Shown one piece after another: positions 53,019 through 61,983 of a DNA stretch of 64,000 bases. The stretch lies in the NCBI GenBank assembly GCA_035263845.1, contig DATFQY010000164.1:1-64000 (forward strand), read 5' to 3'. The stretch is from JAWOLE01 sp035263845. Its GTDB lineage: Bacteria; Acidobacteriota; Thermoanaerobaculia; UBA5066; Gp7-AA6. How positions within the stretch are numbered: the stretch's first letter is position 1; the number at the start of each line of letters is the position of its first letter. Below the pieces are notes generated by a model. That model was given only the letters and a program-made list of their open reading frames with translations. It was not told the origin of the DNA and ran no database searches. A program made the position numbers and the translations under genes.

Positions 53019-53861
53019 ATGCGAAAGGGAGTACTCCTCCCGGTCCTCTCGGGGATCCTCGGCGGGCTCCTGCACGCGGATGGGGCGCGGGCGCAGAAGG
53101 GCGCGGCCGAGATCGCGTCCATCCAGGACAACAGCTTCCTGATGGAGGAGGCGTACAACCAGGAGGAGGGCATCGTCCAGCACATCAGCTCGTTCCAGCG
53201 GTCACGCGGCGGAGACTGGGTCGCGAGCTTCACGCAGGAGTGGCCGCTGCTTCGCCAGACCCACCAGCTGAGCTACTCGGTCTATTACGCGCGGGTGGAT
53301 TCGGACACGGCGCCGCACACGGGGCTGGGGGACCTTGCGCTCAACTACCGCTACCAGCTCGCCGGGAGCGGAGACTCGAAGTTCGCCTGCGCGCCCCGGC
53401 TGTCCGTCCTCTTTCCGACGGGCGACCAGCGCAAGGACCTCGGCGCGGGCGGCGTCGGGTTCCAGGTCAACGTCGCGATGAGCACCGTCCTCTCCGAGAA
53501 GCTCATCATGCACACCAACGTCGGGGGCACCTGGAACCCGCGCGCGAAGGACGCCCAGGGCGATGCCGCTTCCACGCTGGGCTGGAACCTCGGCCAGAGC
53601 TTCATCTGGCTCGCTCGTAACGACCTGAATTTCCTGGTGGAGGCCATCTGGAACCAGGCGCAGGCCGTCGTCGGCGGCGGCCAGGTGTCCGCCTCGCACG
53701 CTTTGACCGTCAGCCCGGGATTCCGATGGGCCTGGAACCGCCCCGGGGGCCTGCAGATCGTGCCCGGGATCGCGGTTCCGATCGCCGTCGGCGCCGACCG
53801 CACCGCGGCCTCGGTCTTCGTCTACCTCTCCTTCGAGCACCCGATGTGGGAGGCCCGGTGA
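53019..53861 (+). CDS. Predicted outer-membrane beta-barrel protein
   Basis: This 280-aa protein has a signal peptide (about 1-25) and alternating strands with aromatic ends (QLSYSVYYARVD, LALNYRYQLAG, APRLSVLFPTGD, VGFQVNVAMSTVL, FLVEAIWNQAQ, SASHALTVSPGFRWAW, SVFVYLSFEHPMWEA). It belongs with the MetA-pathway/phenol-degradation-type barrels. It starts 12 bases after the RND gene and closes the efflux operon. Confidence 0.75.
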   Translation: MRKGVLLPVLSGILGGLLHADGARAQKGAAEIASIQDNSFLMEEAYNQEEGIVQHISSFQRSRGGDWVASFTQEWPLLRQTHQLSYSVYYARVDSDTAPHTGLGDLALNYRYQLAGSGDSKFACAPRLSVLFPTGDQRKDLGAGGVGFQVNVAMSTVLSEKLIMHTNVGGTWNPRAKDAQGDAASTLGWNLGQSFIWLARNDLNFLVEAIWNQAQAVVGGGQVSASHALTVSPGFRWAWNRPGGLQIVPGIAVPIAVGADRTAASVFVYLSFEHPMWEAR

Positions 53862-53904
53862 GACCGGCACGGAAGTCGCACCGGAATCCCGAGGAGGTGA
53901 GGTA

Positions 53905-54051
53905 ATGATCCGAAAGCTGGCGTCCGGTGGCTACCGGCTGTATTCGCGGAAGAAGACGAGCCGGGGAAAGCGCCGCAACCTCGGAACGTTCAAGAGCCGC
54001 GCCGCGGCCGAGAAGCATGAGCGCGACGTCCAGTATTTCAAGAAGAAGTAG
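53905..54051 (+). CDS. Small basic protein, 48 aa, integrase-arm-like
   Basis: GAGGAGG ends seven bases before the ATG. The peptide reads MIRKLASGGYRLYSRKK, RNLGTFKSRAAAEKHERDVQYFKKK. A three-strand-plus-helix pattern (GYRLYSRK, KRRNLGTF, SRAAAEKHERDVQYF) resembles the DNA-binding arm (AP2-like) domain of tyrosine integrases, but there is no catalytic domain. Proteins of this length and sequence seem to recur in many Gram-negative genomes. It probably binds nucleic acid (inference). Confidence 0.7.
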   Translation: MIRKLASGGYRLYSRKKTSRGKRRNLGTFKSRAAAEKHERDVQYFKKK

Positions 54052-54075
54052 CGTCGTCACGGGGTTCGCCGGAGA

Positions 54076-54185
54076 AGATCCTTCGCTTCGCTTCGCCCAG
54101 GATGACAAGGGGTTCACCCGGGACAATGGAAAGACGGTTTTGTGGTCATCCTGAGGAGCGAAGCGACGTTCAGCCTTCGAGGATC
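54076..54185. repeat. Interspersed palindromic repeat at the end of the YceI gene
   Basis: The left arm GATCCTTCGCTTCGC...CAGGATGAC and the right arm GTCATCCTGAGGAGCGAAGC are inverted copies of the TCATCCTGAG-x-GCGAAGGATC motif seen as a dispersed repeat in many bacteria. The stop codon of the YceI gene (54170-54172) lies just inside the right end, so the element has been built into the 3' end. Confidence 0.6.
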
Positions 54186-54721
54186 GCCTCGGCGTCCACG
54201 GTGATGTCCACGTCGTCGGAGACGACGACGCCGCCCTTGTCGAGCAGGCTGTTCCAGGAGACCCCGAAGTCTTTCCGGTTGATGCGGGCCGTTGCGACGA
54301 ATCCCGCCCGGAGCTTCGGCCCCTTGTCCATCCCGTCCTCCCACCAGCCGGTCTGCCACTGGCCGAGCGCGTGCACGTCGAAGGAGACCGGCCGGGTCAC
54401 GCCGCGGATCGTGAGGTCGCCGTCGAGTTTCGCCAGGTCCGCCCCGCAGAGCACCACGCCCGTGGAGCGGAACGTGATTGTCGGGTGGTTCTCCACGTCC
54501 AGGAAGTCGGCGGACTTCAAGTGCGCGTCGCGGTCCGGCTCGCCCGACCAGAGCCTCCGGGCGTCGATCGTCGCCTCGACCCGTGCCGCCGTGGGGTTCT
54601 CCGGGTCGTATTCGAGGGTCCCGTGGATGTCCTTGAAGGCCCCGCGCACCCACGTCACCATCATGTGGCGCGCGCGGAACTCGGCCGACGTGTGTCCCGG
54701 CTCGAAAAACCATTTCGCCAT
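54170..54721 (-). CDS. YceI-family lipid-binding protein
   Basis: This 183-aa protein matches YceI: an eight-strand barrel with HTSAEFRARHMMVTWVRGAFKDIHGTL, DARRLWSGEPDRDAHLKSADFLDVENHPTITF, GDLTIRGVTRPVSFDV and ARINRKDFGVSWN. It lacks a signal peptide, so it may be cytoplasmic, unlike E. coli YceI. GGGAGG precedes the ATG. Family members bind isoprenoid-like lipids. Confidence 0.92.
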   Translation of the reverse strand: MAKWFFEPGHTSAEFRARHMMVTWVRGAFKDIHGTLEYDPENPTAARVEATIDARRLWSGEPDRDAHLKSADFLDVENHPTITFRSTGVVLCGADLAKLDGDLTIRGVTRPVSFDVHALGQWQTGWWEDGMDKGPKLRAGFVATARINRKDFGVSWNSLLDKGGVVVSDDVDITVDAEAILEG

Positions 54722-54771
54722 CGCCTGCCTCCCGGTTCCGTAATATAGGTCTCGCGACGACGGTTGGATTC

Positions 54772-55770
54772 ATGACGCCCGGCCAGCTACCGCCACTCTC
54801 CTCGGCCTTCATCGAGGAGGCGCGAGCCTTCCTGGCCGGACGGATTCGCCGCACGCCGCTCGAGGCGTCGCCCGGGCTGTCGTCGGTCCTCGGCGCGCCG
54901 GTCCGCCTCAAGCTCGAATCCCTCCAGCTCACCGGCTCCTTCAAGATCCGGGGAGCGCTCTTCCGCCTCTCGCTCCTGACCGACTCCGAGAAACGGGCCG
55001 GGATCGCGACCTGCTCGGCCGGCAACCACGGGAGGGGGATCGCCTATGCCGCGCGCTCTCTCGGAATCGTTCCGAGGATCTACGTCCCGTCGAGCGTGGA
55101 CGAGTCGAAGCTGCGCGGAATGACGGACCTCGGTGCCGAGGTCGTGCGCTCGCGCTGGCCCGGCTACGACGACACGGAGCAGTGGGCGATGGAGGAGGCG
55201 GCCCGCTCCGGCAAGGTCTGGATCTCGGCCTTCGACGACGAGGCCATCATGGCGGGCAACGGGGGGACGCTCGCCCTGGAGATCCTCGAGGACGCCCCGG
55301 ACACGCGCGGCTTCGTCCTCCCGGTCGGCGGCGGAGGCATGTCGGCCGGCCTGGCGTTCACCGTCAAGGAGCGTTTCCCCGACGCCGTGATCGTCGGATG
55401 CAACCACGAGAAGTCTCCCGCGCTGGCGCTCTCCCGCGAGCGAGGAGAGGCCGTGACCCGCCTGCCCGCGATCGAGACGACCGCCGGGGGGATCGAGGGA
55501 GGCATCGGCGCAAAACCCTTCGAGGTCCTGCGCACCCGCGTGGACCGAGTTGCCCTCGTCTCGGAAAAGGAGATCCTCGACGCCGTGCGGTGGACGTTCG
55601 CCAACCACCAGTACGCGATCGAGCCCTCCTCCGCCGCGGCCGTCGCCGCCTGCCTGACCGGCAAGGCCGGGCGCTTCGACCGCCCCGTCGCCGTCGTCCT
55701 CAGCGGCCGGAACGTCAGCCTCTCGACTTTCTCCCGCATCCTGGGAGCTCAGCCGGAGAGGGCGCGGTAA
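54772..55770 (+). CDS. PLP-dependent threonine/serine dehydratase-like enzyme
   Basis: This 332-aa fold-type II PLP enzyme has the lysine in TGSFKIRGAL (Lys near 61), CSAGNHGRGIA, the phosphate-binding PVGGGGMSAG and LSGRNVS. No C-terminal ACT domain is present, so it matches catabolic threonine dehydratase or serine racemase. It turns Thr or Ser into a 2-oxo acid and ammonia. It is divergent from YceI; its 3' end overlaps the opposing glycosylase gene by 22 bases. Confidence 0.88.
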   Translation: MTPGQLPPLSSAFIEEARAFLAGRIRRTPLEASPGLSSVLGAPVRLKLESLQLTGSFKIRGALFRLSLLTDSEKRAGIATCSAGNHGRGIAYAARSLGIVPRIYVPSSVDESKLRGMTDLGAEVVRSRWPGYDDTEQWAMEEAARSGKVWISAFDDEAIMAGNGGTLALEILEDAPDTRGFVLPVGGGGMSAGLAFTVKERFPDAVIVGCNHEKSPALALSRERGEAVTRLPAIETTAGGIEGGIGAKPFEVLRTRVDRVALVSEKEILDAVRWTFANHQYAIEPSSAAAVAACLTGKAGRFDRPVAVVLSGRNVSLSTFSRILGAQPERAR

Positions 55771-56420
55771 TACCGGCAGCGCGCGCGGAGAGGGCACGCC
55801 TCGCAGCGCGGGTGGCTGGTCTTGCAGAGCTCCCGGCCGTGGCGCCGTAGCAGCAGGTGGGCCTCGATCAACGCCCTGCAGGTCTTCGGGAGCTCGCGGG
55901 CGGCCGCCTCCCGGGCGGAGCGGTAGGACTTCGCGTAGCTCTTCTCTTCCTTCCCGAACCCCAGGCGCAGCAGGACCCGCAGTCCGTTGGAGTCCAGGGC
56001 GAGCACCGGCAGCGTCCCCGAGAAGAGGAGGATCTTCTCCGCGCCCGGCTCGCCGATCGACGGGAACTTCCGAAGGGCCCGGATCGCTTCCTTCGGGGGG
56101 AGCCGCAGCACGGCCGCGAGATCGCCTCCGAACTCCTCCTCCACGATCTCCGCGATCTCGCGCAGCTTCTCGACGGTGCCGGAGGGAAGGATGCCGCGCG
56201 CCCCGATCTCGCGCAGGGTTGCGGCGGGCGCGGCGAGGATGTCGCGCGGGGTGAGCCCGACGCGTTTCTCCAGCTGCGCGAAGGCTTCCTCGCGGCGCTC
56301 CTCGGAGGCGAGGTAGGCGACGTTCTCCCGGAGGATCAGCGCGAGCGGGTCGGTTCGGGACGAAGGGTCCGGTCTTCCGTAGAGGCGGCGCAGGGCGGCC
56401 AGGATCGCGGGGAGCCTCAC
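55749..56420 (-). CDS. Endonuclease-III-like HhH-GPD DNA glycosylase
   Basis: This 223-aa protein has the HhH-GPD layout: a helical N-terminus, a hairpin near FPSIGEPGAEKILLF, then ALDSNGLRVLLRLGF with the conserved catalytic Asp. A 4Fe-4S cluster CKTSHPRCEACPLRARC (C-x6-C-x2-C-x5-C) follows. The Lys of endonuclease III (GVGRKTA) is absent, suggesting a monofunctional glycosylase. The GTG at 56420 overlaps the stop of the upstream hydrolase gene (GTGA). Confidence 0.85.
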   Translation of the reverse strand: MRLPAILAALRRLYGRPDPSSRTDPLALILRENVAYLASEERREEAFAQLEKRVGLTPRDILAAPAATLREIGARGILPSGTVEKLREIAEIVEEEFGGDLAAVLRLPPKEAIRALRKFPSIGEPGAEKILLFSGTLPVLALDSNGLRVLLRLGFGKEEKSYAKSYRSAREAAARELPKTCRALIEAHLLLRRHGRELCKTSHPRCEACPLRARCRYYRALSG

Positions 56421-57649
56421 CGGAATGCCCTGCGCCCGACCCGGGCGAGGTAGTCGCCGGAAGGCGACCACTCCGACGGGCTGACCATCTGGCCGTAGGA
56501 GAAGAAGACGAACCCGTCCACGCCGAGGCGCCGCCCGGCCTGGATCTTTTCCAAAGCGCGGTCGGGGCTCTGCCGCCAGGCGCCGATCCCCGCCCAGACC
56601 TTCTTCCCGTATCCAGCCGCGGCGCCGCGCGCGACGGAGATCTGGCGCTTCCAGACGGCCGTGTCCTGCGTGTACGCCATGGGGCAGACGACGTCGAGAA
56701 GGCCGCGCCGCAACCAGCTCTTCCAGTCCTGGAAACGGTTGTGGAAGGCGTCGTCGTCGTTGGAGAAGACGGCGGCGGAAACGAGGAGCCGGGGCTTGCG
56801 CGCGCGAACCGCGGCCGAGATCCGCTCGACCAAGCCCGTGATCTGGTCGCGGCGGAACCGGTCCCAGGCCTCCGGGTGCAGGTCCACGGAAGCGAGCGGG
56901 CGGGTCTTCGCGAGCTGGTCCTCGCGCAGAAGCGCCTCGCGGCTCAGCTGGTCGTCCAGCGACGCGCGGAATCGGTCGAGCGCGATCCGGCTGTAGGAGA
57001 ACTCCCCGTTGGGGTAGCGCACGAAGTCGAAGTGGATCCCGTCCACGTCGTAGTTCGAGGCGACGTCGAGGAAGACGGCGGCGAGGTGGTCCTGGACCTC
57101 GGGGTTGGCCGGGTCGGTGAAGATGCCTTCGAGCTCCGAGGTGTTCTCCCTCGTGAACCGCACGATCCGGTCGCGGTAGCGCGGGTCCCGGGGATCGAGC
57201 GAGGCGAGCTCCGCGGCGAGGCGGCGGGGGACCGCGAGCCAGTCCGGGTGGCTCCGGAAGATGTGACCTGGGTCGGACGGGAGGTCGTTGACGTCGCAGA
57301 TCAGGTGGGTGTTGAGCCAGGCGTGGACCCTGATCCCGGCCGGGCGCGCCCTCGCCAGGACCGACTTCAGCGGGTCGAAGCCCGCCGGCGCGTTCTTCAG
57401 GCTCTCGGCGCGCGGCTCCAGCCGGCTCCGGTAATACGCATCGCCCCGGCCGCGGACCTGGACGATCAGCGTGTTGATCCCCGCGGCCTTCGCGTCGGCG
57501 ACGAGCTTGCCCACGGCCGCCTCGGAGGTGATCGAACTGCGGACGACCCAGAGCGCGCGGACCTCTCCGCGGCGGGACGCCGCCGGGGGCTCGGCCGCGG
57601 CGAGGCAGAGAAGGCACAGGAGCGCGATCCGGTGCGCGAGGGGTTTCAT
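56417..57649 (-). CDS. GH10-like secreted glycosyl hydrolase (DUF187/GHL10 type)
   Basis: This 410-aa protein has a signal peptide (about 1-22) and a TIM-barrel with GEVRALWVVRSSI, INTLIVQVRGRGDAYY, GIRVHAWLNTHL, NYDVDGIHFDFVRYP, RKPRLLVSAAVFSND, LLDVVCPMAYTQD and GVDGFVFFSYGQM. This is the family of putative bacterial glycoside hydrolases related to GH10. It acts outside the cytoplasm, perhaps on peptidoglycan or polysaccharide. ATG 57649 begins the signal peptide. Its start faces the propeller gene. Confidence 0.85.
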   Translation of the reverse strand: MKPLAHRIALLCLLCLAAAEPPAASRRGEVRALWVVRSSITSEAAVGKLVADAKAAGINTLIVQVRGRGDAYYRSRLEPRAESLKNAPAGFDPLKSVLARARPAGIRVHAWLNTHLICDVNDLPSDPGHIFRSHPDWLAVPRRLAAELASLDPRDPRYRDRIVRFTRENTSELEGIFTDPANPEVQDHLAAVFLDVASNYDVDGIHFDFVRYPNGEFSYSRIALDRFRASLDDQLSREALLREDQLAKTRPLASVDLHPEAWDRFRRDQITGLVERISAAVRARKPRLLVSAAVFSNDDDAFHNRFQDWKSWLRRGLLDVVCPMAYTQDTAVWKRQISVARGAAAGYGKKVWAGIGAWRQSPDRALEKIQAGRRLGVDGFVFFSYGQMVSPSEWSPSGDYLARVGRRAFR

Positions 57650-57680
57650 GGTCCGGCCAATAGTGCCACGGCGTGCGCTC

Positions 57681-57710
57681 TTGTCGGGCGCGGGCCACCC
57701 GCGAAATAAT
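57681..57710 (+). promoter_or_regulatory. Possible promoter of the propeller gene
   Basis: TTGTCG (57681-57686) and AATAAT (57705-57710) are 18 bases apart and 30 bases upstream of ATG 57740. Matches are 4/6 and 5/6; evidence is modest. Confidence 0.3.
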
Positions 57711-57739
57711 CCGCGTCCCAAAGGGAGGAGACAAAACCC

Positions 57740-60700
57740 ATGACGATCGCGCGCTCGATCTTCGCGTCGTTTCTCGCGCTCGCGGCGGCGGCCGCCGCAA
57801 CGGCCGCCGACAAGGACAGCGAGGGACCGTTCCAGAACATGAAGTTCCGCAACCTCGGCCCGGCCGTCGGCGGAGGACGGGTGACGGCGGTCGCCGGCGT
57901 CCCCGGGGACCCCAACGTCATCTACGTCGGCGCGGCCGCCGGCGGGGTCTGGAAGAGCGTGGACAGCGGCAACAGCTTCAAGCCGATCTTCGAGAAATAT
58001 CCTTCCTCGATCGGCGCGATCGCCGTCGCGCCGTCCAACCCGAGCCTGATCTGGGTCGGCACGGGAGAGGCGAACCCGCGTAACGACGTCATGGACGGCC
58101 ACGGCGTCTATTTCTCGGCCGACGCCGGAAACTCCTGGCGTCCGATGGGCCTCGCCAACGTCGGGCAGATCTCCCGCGTCGTCATCGATCCCTACGACCC
58201 CAACACGGTCCTGGTCGCGGCGCTGGGCCACGTCTGGGCGCCGAACCCCGACCGGGGCGTTTTCCGGACGACCGACGGCGGCGCGACCTGGAAGAAGGTC
58301 CTCTTCGTGGACGACCAGACGGGAGCCTGCGATCTCGCGATGGCGCCCGGCAACCCGAAGGTCCTTTTCGCCGGGATGTGGCAGTTCCGGCGCCTGCCGT
58401 GGGAATTCGTCGGAGGCGGTCCGGGAAGCGGCATCTATCGCTCGACCGACGGCGGCGCGACGTGGACGAAGCTCACCAAGGACATGCCCGAGGGCCCGGT
58501 GGGCCGCATCGCGATCGCCGTCGCCCCGACGAACGGGAACCACGTCTACGCGCTGATCCACACCAAGAAGGGGCTCTTGTGGGACTCCAAGGACCTGGGC
58601 GACCATTGGGAGAAGCTCTCCGACAGCATGCTCTTCAACGTGCGGCCCTGGTACTTCTCCCAGATCAGCGTCTCACCGGCCGACGAGAACCGGATCTACC
58701 TCGCCTCGTACAACATGATCCAGTCCGACGACGGGGGAAAGACTTTTCGCGTCATCACTCAACGCATCCATCCCGACCACCACGCGATCTGGATCGACCC
58801 GAAAGACCCGGACCGCATCCTCCAGGGCAACGACGGCTACTCGCTCGTCTCCACCGACGGCGGGAAAAGCTGGCGGGAGTTCAACAACATCCCGATCGAG
58901 CAGTTCTACATGGTCTCGACGGACACGAGCGTTCCCTACAACGTCTGCGGCGGTCTCCAGGACAACAATGCCTGGTGCGGCACGTCCAACTCGCTGTCGC
59001 GCGGCGGGATCGGCCCCGGCGACTGGTACGTGACGGCCGGGGGCGACGGCGAGTACGTCGTTCCGGCGCCGTCGGACCCCAACATCGTCTATTCGGATTC
59101 GCAGAACGGGAACATCAACCGGCTCGACAAGAAGACGCATCTTTCCCGGAACATCCGGCCGTATCTCTCGGGCGCCTCGGAGATGAGCCCGGCGGACCTC
59201 AAGTACCGTTTCAACTGGACCTCGCCGATCTCGGTCTCGTGGAAGGACGCCAACGAGGTCTACATCGGCGGCAACGTCGTCTTCAAATCCACCGACGGCG
59301 GCGGCAAGTGGACGGTGATCTCGCCCGACCTGACGCGCAACGACAAGTCCAAGCAGGTCGTCTCGGGCGGCCCGATTCACTACGACCTCTCCGGCGCCGA
59401 GACGCACGGCACGCTGCTCTCCCTTCAGGTCGCTCCGACCGACGGCAACGTGATCTGGGCGGGCTCCGACGACGGGCAGGTCAGCGTCACCCGCGACGGC
59501 GGGAAGAACTGGGCCAACGTGACGAAGAAGATACCGGGCATGCCGGAGTGGGGACGGATCTACCAAATCGACATCTCCTCCTTCGATCCGGGAACGGCCT
59601 TCGTGGTCTCCGACCGCCACATGATGGACGACCGTCATCCGTACGCCTGGAGGACCTCGAACTACGGCGAGAGCTGGACGGCGATCGGCAAGGGGCTTCC
59701 CGACGACTCGACCTGCTACGTCGTGCGCGAGAACCCCAACAAGAAAGGGTTCCTCGTCGCCGGAACCGGTACCGGCGTCTTCTTCTCCGCCGACAACGGC
59801 GCGACGTGGAAGCCGCTCAAGGCAAACTTCCCGACGGTGCCGGTCTGGGACGTGAAGTTCCACAAGCCCACGCACGACCTCGTCCTCGCCACGCATGGGC
59901 GCGGCCTCTTTGTCCTCGACAATATCGTCCCGATCGAGGAGTGGGCCGACGCGATCGAGGGCAAGGAGTTCCACCTCTTCTCCATGCCGCCCGCCGCGAT
60001 GCTCCAGCAGTGGAACCGCGGCGGCTTCAACACCGGCGGCTTCTGGGCGCCGAACCCGCCCGGCGGCGTGACGATCGACTATTACGTCAAGTCCGAGATC
60101 AAGCAGACCGAGGAGCAGAAGAAGGCGCGGCGCGACGCCGTGAAGATCGTCATCACCGACGAGAAGGGCGGCGCGGTCGCGACACAGTGGGCCCCGGCGA
60201 AGGAGGGGATCAACCGCCACGTCTGGAACGGGCGGTACGAGGGGCCCAAGCGGGTGACGACGGCCAGGGAGGCGCCGCCCAACGAGTTCTTCGACGCCAA
60301 CCGCGGGCCCGACGTCGTCCCGGGGACCTACAAGGTCGCCGTCACGGTCAAGGGCGACACCCAGACTCAGACCGTCGCCGTCCTGCCCGACCCGCGCATG
60401 CCTCACGACATGGAGGCGTTCCGCGCCCAGACCCGCGCGGGACTCGACGTCCGCAACGGTGTGACCGCTTTGAACGAGATGATCAACCGGATCGACAGCC
60501 TTCAAACCCAGATCACGGCGCTCGAGCGGAACCTGCGCGGCGGCGGCGAGGACGGGGACGCGGGCCGCGGGGGACGCAAGTACGAGGCGGTGCTGAAGGC
60601 CTCGAAGGACCTGAACAAGAAGCTGAAGGACCTGCGCGACAAGGTCTACAACCCGGACCAGCAACGCGACGTTGGCCAGGACTCGATCCATTACCACACC

Positions 60701-60937
60701 GATTTCCAGAGCAACTACCAGCGCCTGGCTCAGGCGCTCTCGGGCTACAACCAGCCGCCGGGAGAGCTCTTCAAGGAGCAGATGGGGGAGCGCCGCAAGA
60801 CCCTCGACGGCTACCTCGCCCAGTTCAACGAGATCGCGAAGACCGACGTCGCGAACTTCAACAAGACCGCCGCCGAGCAGGGCGCTCCGACGCTCTATGC
60901 GGGAGACCCGATCCAGGTCCAAGCACCCGGAATCTGA
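57740..60937 (+). CDS. Secreted sortilin/VPS10-like BNR-repeat beta-propeller protein
   Basis: This 1,065-aa protein has a signal peptide (about 1-22). Two propellers follow, built from Asp-box/BNR repeats (GVWKSVDSGNSFKPI, GVYFSADAGNSWRPM, GVFRTTDGGATWKKV, GIYRSTDGGATWTKL, VVFKSTDGGGKWTVI, QVSVTRDGGKNWANV). A C-terminal helical region (about 890-1060) comes last. Asp-box propellers bind or cleave glycans or proteins; no sialidase active site is seen. GGGAGGAG precedes the ATG. Confidence 0.85.
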   Translation: MTIARSIFASFLALAAAAAATAADKDSEGPFQNMKFRNLGPAVGGGRVTAVAGVPGDPNVIYVGAAAGGVWKSVDSGNSFKPIFEKYPSSIGAIAVAPSNPSLIWVGTGEANPRNDVMDGHGVYFSADAGNSWRPMGLANVGQISRVVIDPYDPNTVLVAALGHVWAPNPDRGVFRTTDGGATWKKVLFVDDQTGACDLAMAPGNPKVLFAGMWQFRRLPWEFVGGGPGSGIYRSTDGGATWTKLTKDMPEGPVGRIAIAVAPTNGNHVYALIHTKKGLLWDSKDLGDHWEKLSDSMLFNVRPWYFSQISVSPADENRIYLASYNMIQSDDGGKTFRVITQRIHPDHHAIWIDPKDPDRILQGNDGYSLVSTDGGKSWREFNNIPIEQFYMVSTDTSVPYNVCGGLQDNNAWCGTSNSLSRGGIGPGDWYVTAGGDGEYVVPAPSDPNIVYSDSQNGNINRLDKKTHLSRNIRPYLSGASEMSPADLKYRFNWTSPISVSWKDANEVYIGGNVVFKSTDGGGKWTVISPDLTRNDKSKQVVSGGPIHYDLSGAETHGTLLSLQVAPTDGNVIWAGSDDGQVSVTRDGGKNWANVTKKIPGMPEWGRIYQIDISSFDPGTAFVVSDRHMMDDRHPYAWRTSNYGESWTAIGKGLPDDSTCYVVRENPNKKGFLVAGTGTGVFFSADNGATWKPLKANFPTVPVWDVKFHKPTHDLVLATHGRGLFVLDNIVPIEEWADAIEGKEFHLFSMPPAAMLQQWNRGGFNTGGFWAPNPPGGVTIDYYVKSEIKQTEEQKKARRDAVKIVITDEKGGAVATQWAPAKEGINRHVWNGRYEGPKRVTTAREAPPNEFFDANRGPDVVPGTYKVAVTVKGDTQTQTVAVLPDPRMPHDMEAFRAQTRAGLDVRNGVTALNEMINRIDSLQTQITALERNLRGGGEDGDAGRGGRKYEAVLKASKDLNKKLKDLRDKVYNPDQQRDVGQDSIHYHTDFQSNYQRLAQALSGYNQPPGELFKEQMGERRKTLDGYLAQFNEIAKTDVANFNKTAAEQGAPTLYAGDPIQVQAPGI

Positions 60938-60938
60938 T

Positions 60939-61970
60939 GTGAAACACCTCGCGGTCGCCGCCGCGGCCTGGCTCGCCCTGGGCGCCGTTCCAGGCGCCCG
61001 GGCCCAGTCCGCGGCCGGGCCTGTCGTCCTGAAACCGTCTCCAACGACGGTCGCGTGGGGCTACTACGACGCGGCCACGCCCCCGGTCCTCCGCGTGAAG
61101 TCCGGCGACACGGTCGAGATCCACACGCTCATCACATCCTCTCCCGCACGGCTCGAGGGGGCCGGCCTCCCGGCGGCGGACGTCGAGCCGGCGCTGCGGG
61201 AGATTTACGAGAAGGTGACCAACAAGGGGCCGGGCGGCCACATCCTGACCGGGCCGGTCTACGTCGAGGGTGCGGAGCCGGGCGATGTCCTCGAGGTTCA
61301 GATCCTTTCGATCCGTCTCGCCATCCCGTACGCGTACAACGGCTTCTCGCCGGGGCGCGGTTTCCTGCCCGAGGACTTCCCGTACGCCCGGATGCGGATC
61401 ATTCCGCTCGACGAGAAGCGGATGGTCGCCCGCTTCGCCCCGGGGATCGAAGTGCCGCTGCGCCCCTTCTTCGGGAGCCTCGGCGTCGCGCCGCCCCCGG
61501 TGTCGGGGAAGATCAACAGCGGCCCGCCCTGGATCCACGCCGGCAACCTCGACAACAAGGAGCTCGTCGCCGGCACGACCCTTTTCATCCCGGTCCACGC
61601 GCGAGGTGCGCTGTTCCTGGCCGGAGACGGCCACGCCGGACAGGGCAACGGGGAAGTGGACATCACCGCCCTGGAGACCTCCCTGGCCGGCACGTTCCGG
61701 CTGACCGTCCGCAAGGACGTGCGGCTGAAGTGGCCGCGTGCCGAGACGCCGACGCACTACATCACGATGGGCCTGCACGAGGATTTGAACGAGGCCGCGA
61801 AGATGGCCCTGCGCGAGATGATCGACTTCCTGGCTATCGAGAAGCATCTCTCCCGCGACGACGCCTACATGCTCGCGAGCGTCGCCGCGGATCTTTCGAT
61901 CACGCAGCTCGTGGACGGCAACAAGGGCGTTCACGCCATGATCGCCAAGAGCGTCTTCACCTCGCGTTGA
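60939..61970 (+). CDS. Secreted acetamidase/formamidase (FmdA/AmdA family)
   Basis: This 343-aa protein has a signal peptide (about 1-22). Its body matches FmdA_AmdA proteins: SGDTVEIHTLITSS, NKGPGGHILTGPVYVEGAEPGDVLEVQIL, PPWIHAGNLDNKELVAGTTLFIPVHARGALFLAGDGHAGQGNGEV. It should hydrolyse short amides, here probably in the periplasm. The GTG start lies one base after the propeller gene's stop and begins the signal peptide, so the two are co-transcribed. Confidence 0.85.
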   Translation: MKHLAVAAAAWLALGAVPGARAQSAAGPVVLKPSPTTVAWGYYDAATPPVLRVKSGDTVEIHTLITSSPARLEGAGLPAADVEPALREIYEKVTNKGPGGHILTGPVYVEGAEPGDVLEVQILSIRLAIPYAYNGFSPGRGFLPEDFPYARMRIIPLDEKRMVARFAPGIEVPLRPFFGSLGVAPPPVSGKINSGPPWIHAGNLDNKELVAGTTLFIPVHARGALFLAGDGHAGQGNGEVDITALETSLAGTFRLTVRKDVRLKWPRAETPTHYITMGLHEDLNEAAKMALREMIDFLAIEKHLSRDDAYMLASVAADLSITQLVDGNKGVHAMIAKSVFTSR

Positions 61971-61983
61971 GCCGCATTCCGGC

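Noticed and set aside
50562..53183. 873-aa minus-strand frame across the RND gene
   Set aside because: Antisense shadow of a clear RND transporter with all expected motifs on the plus strand.
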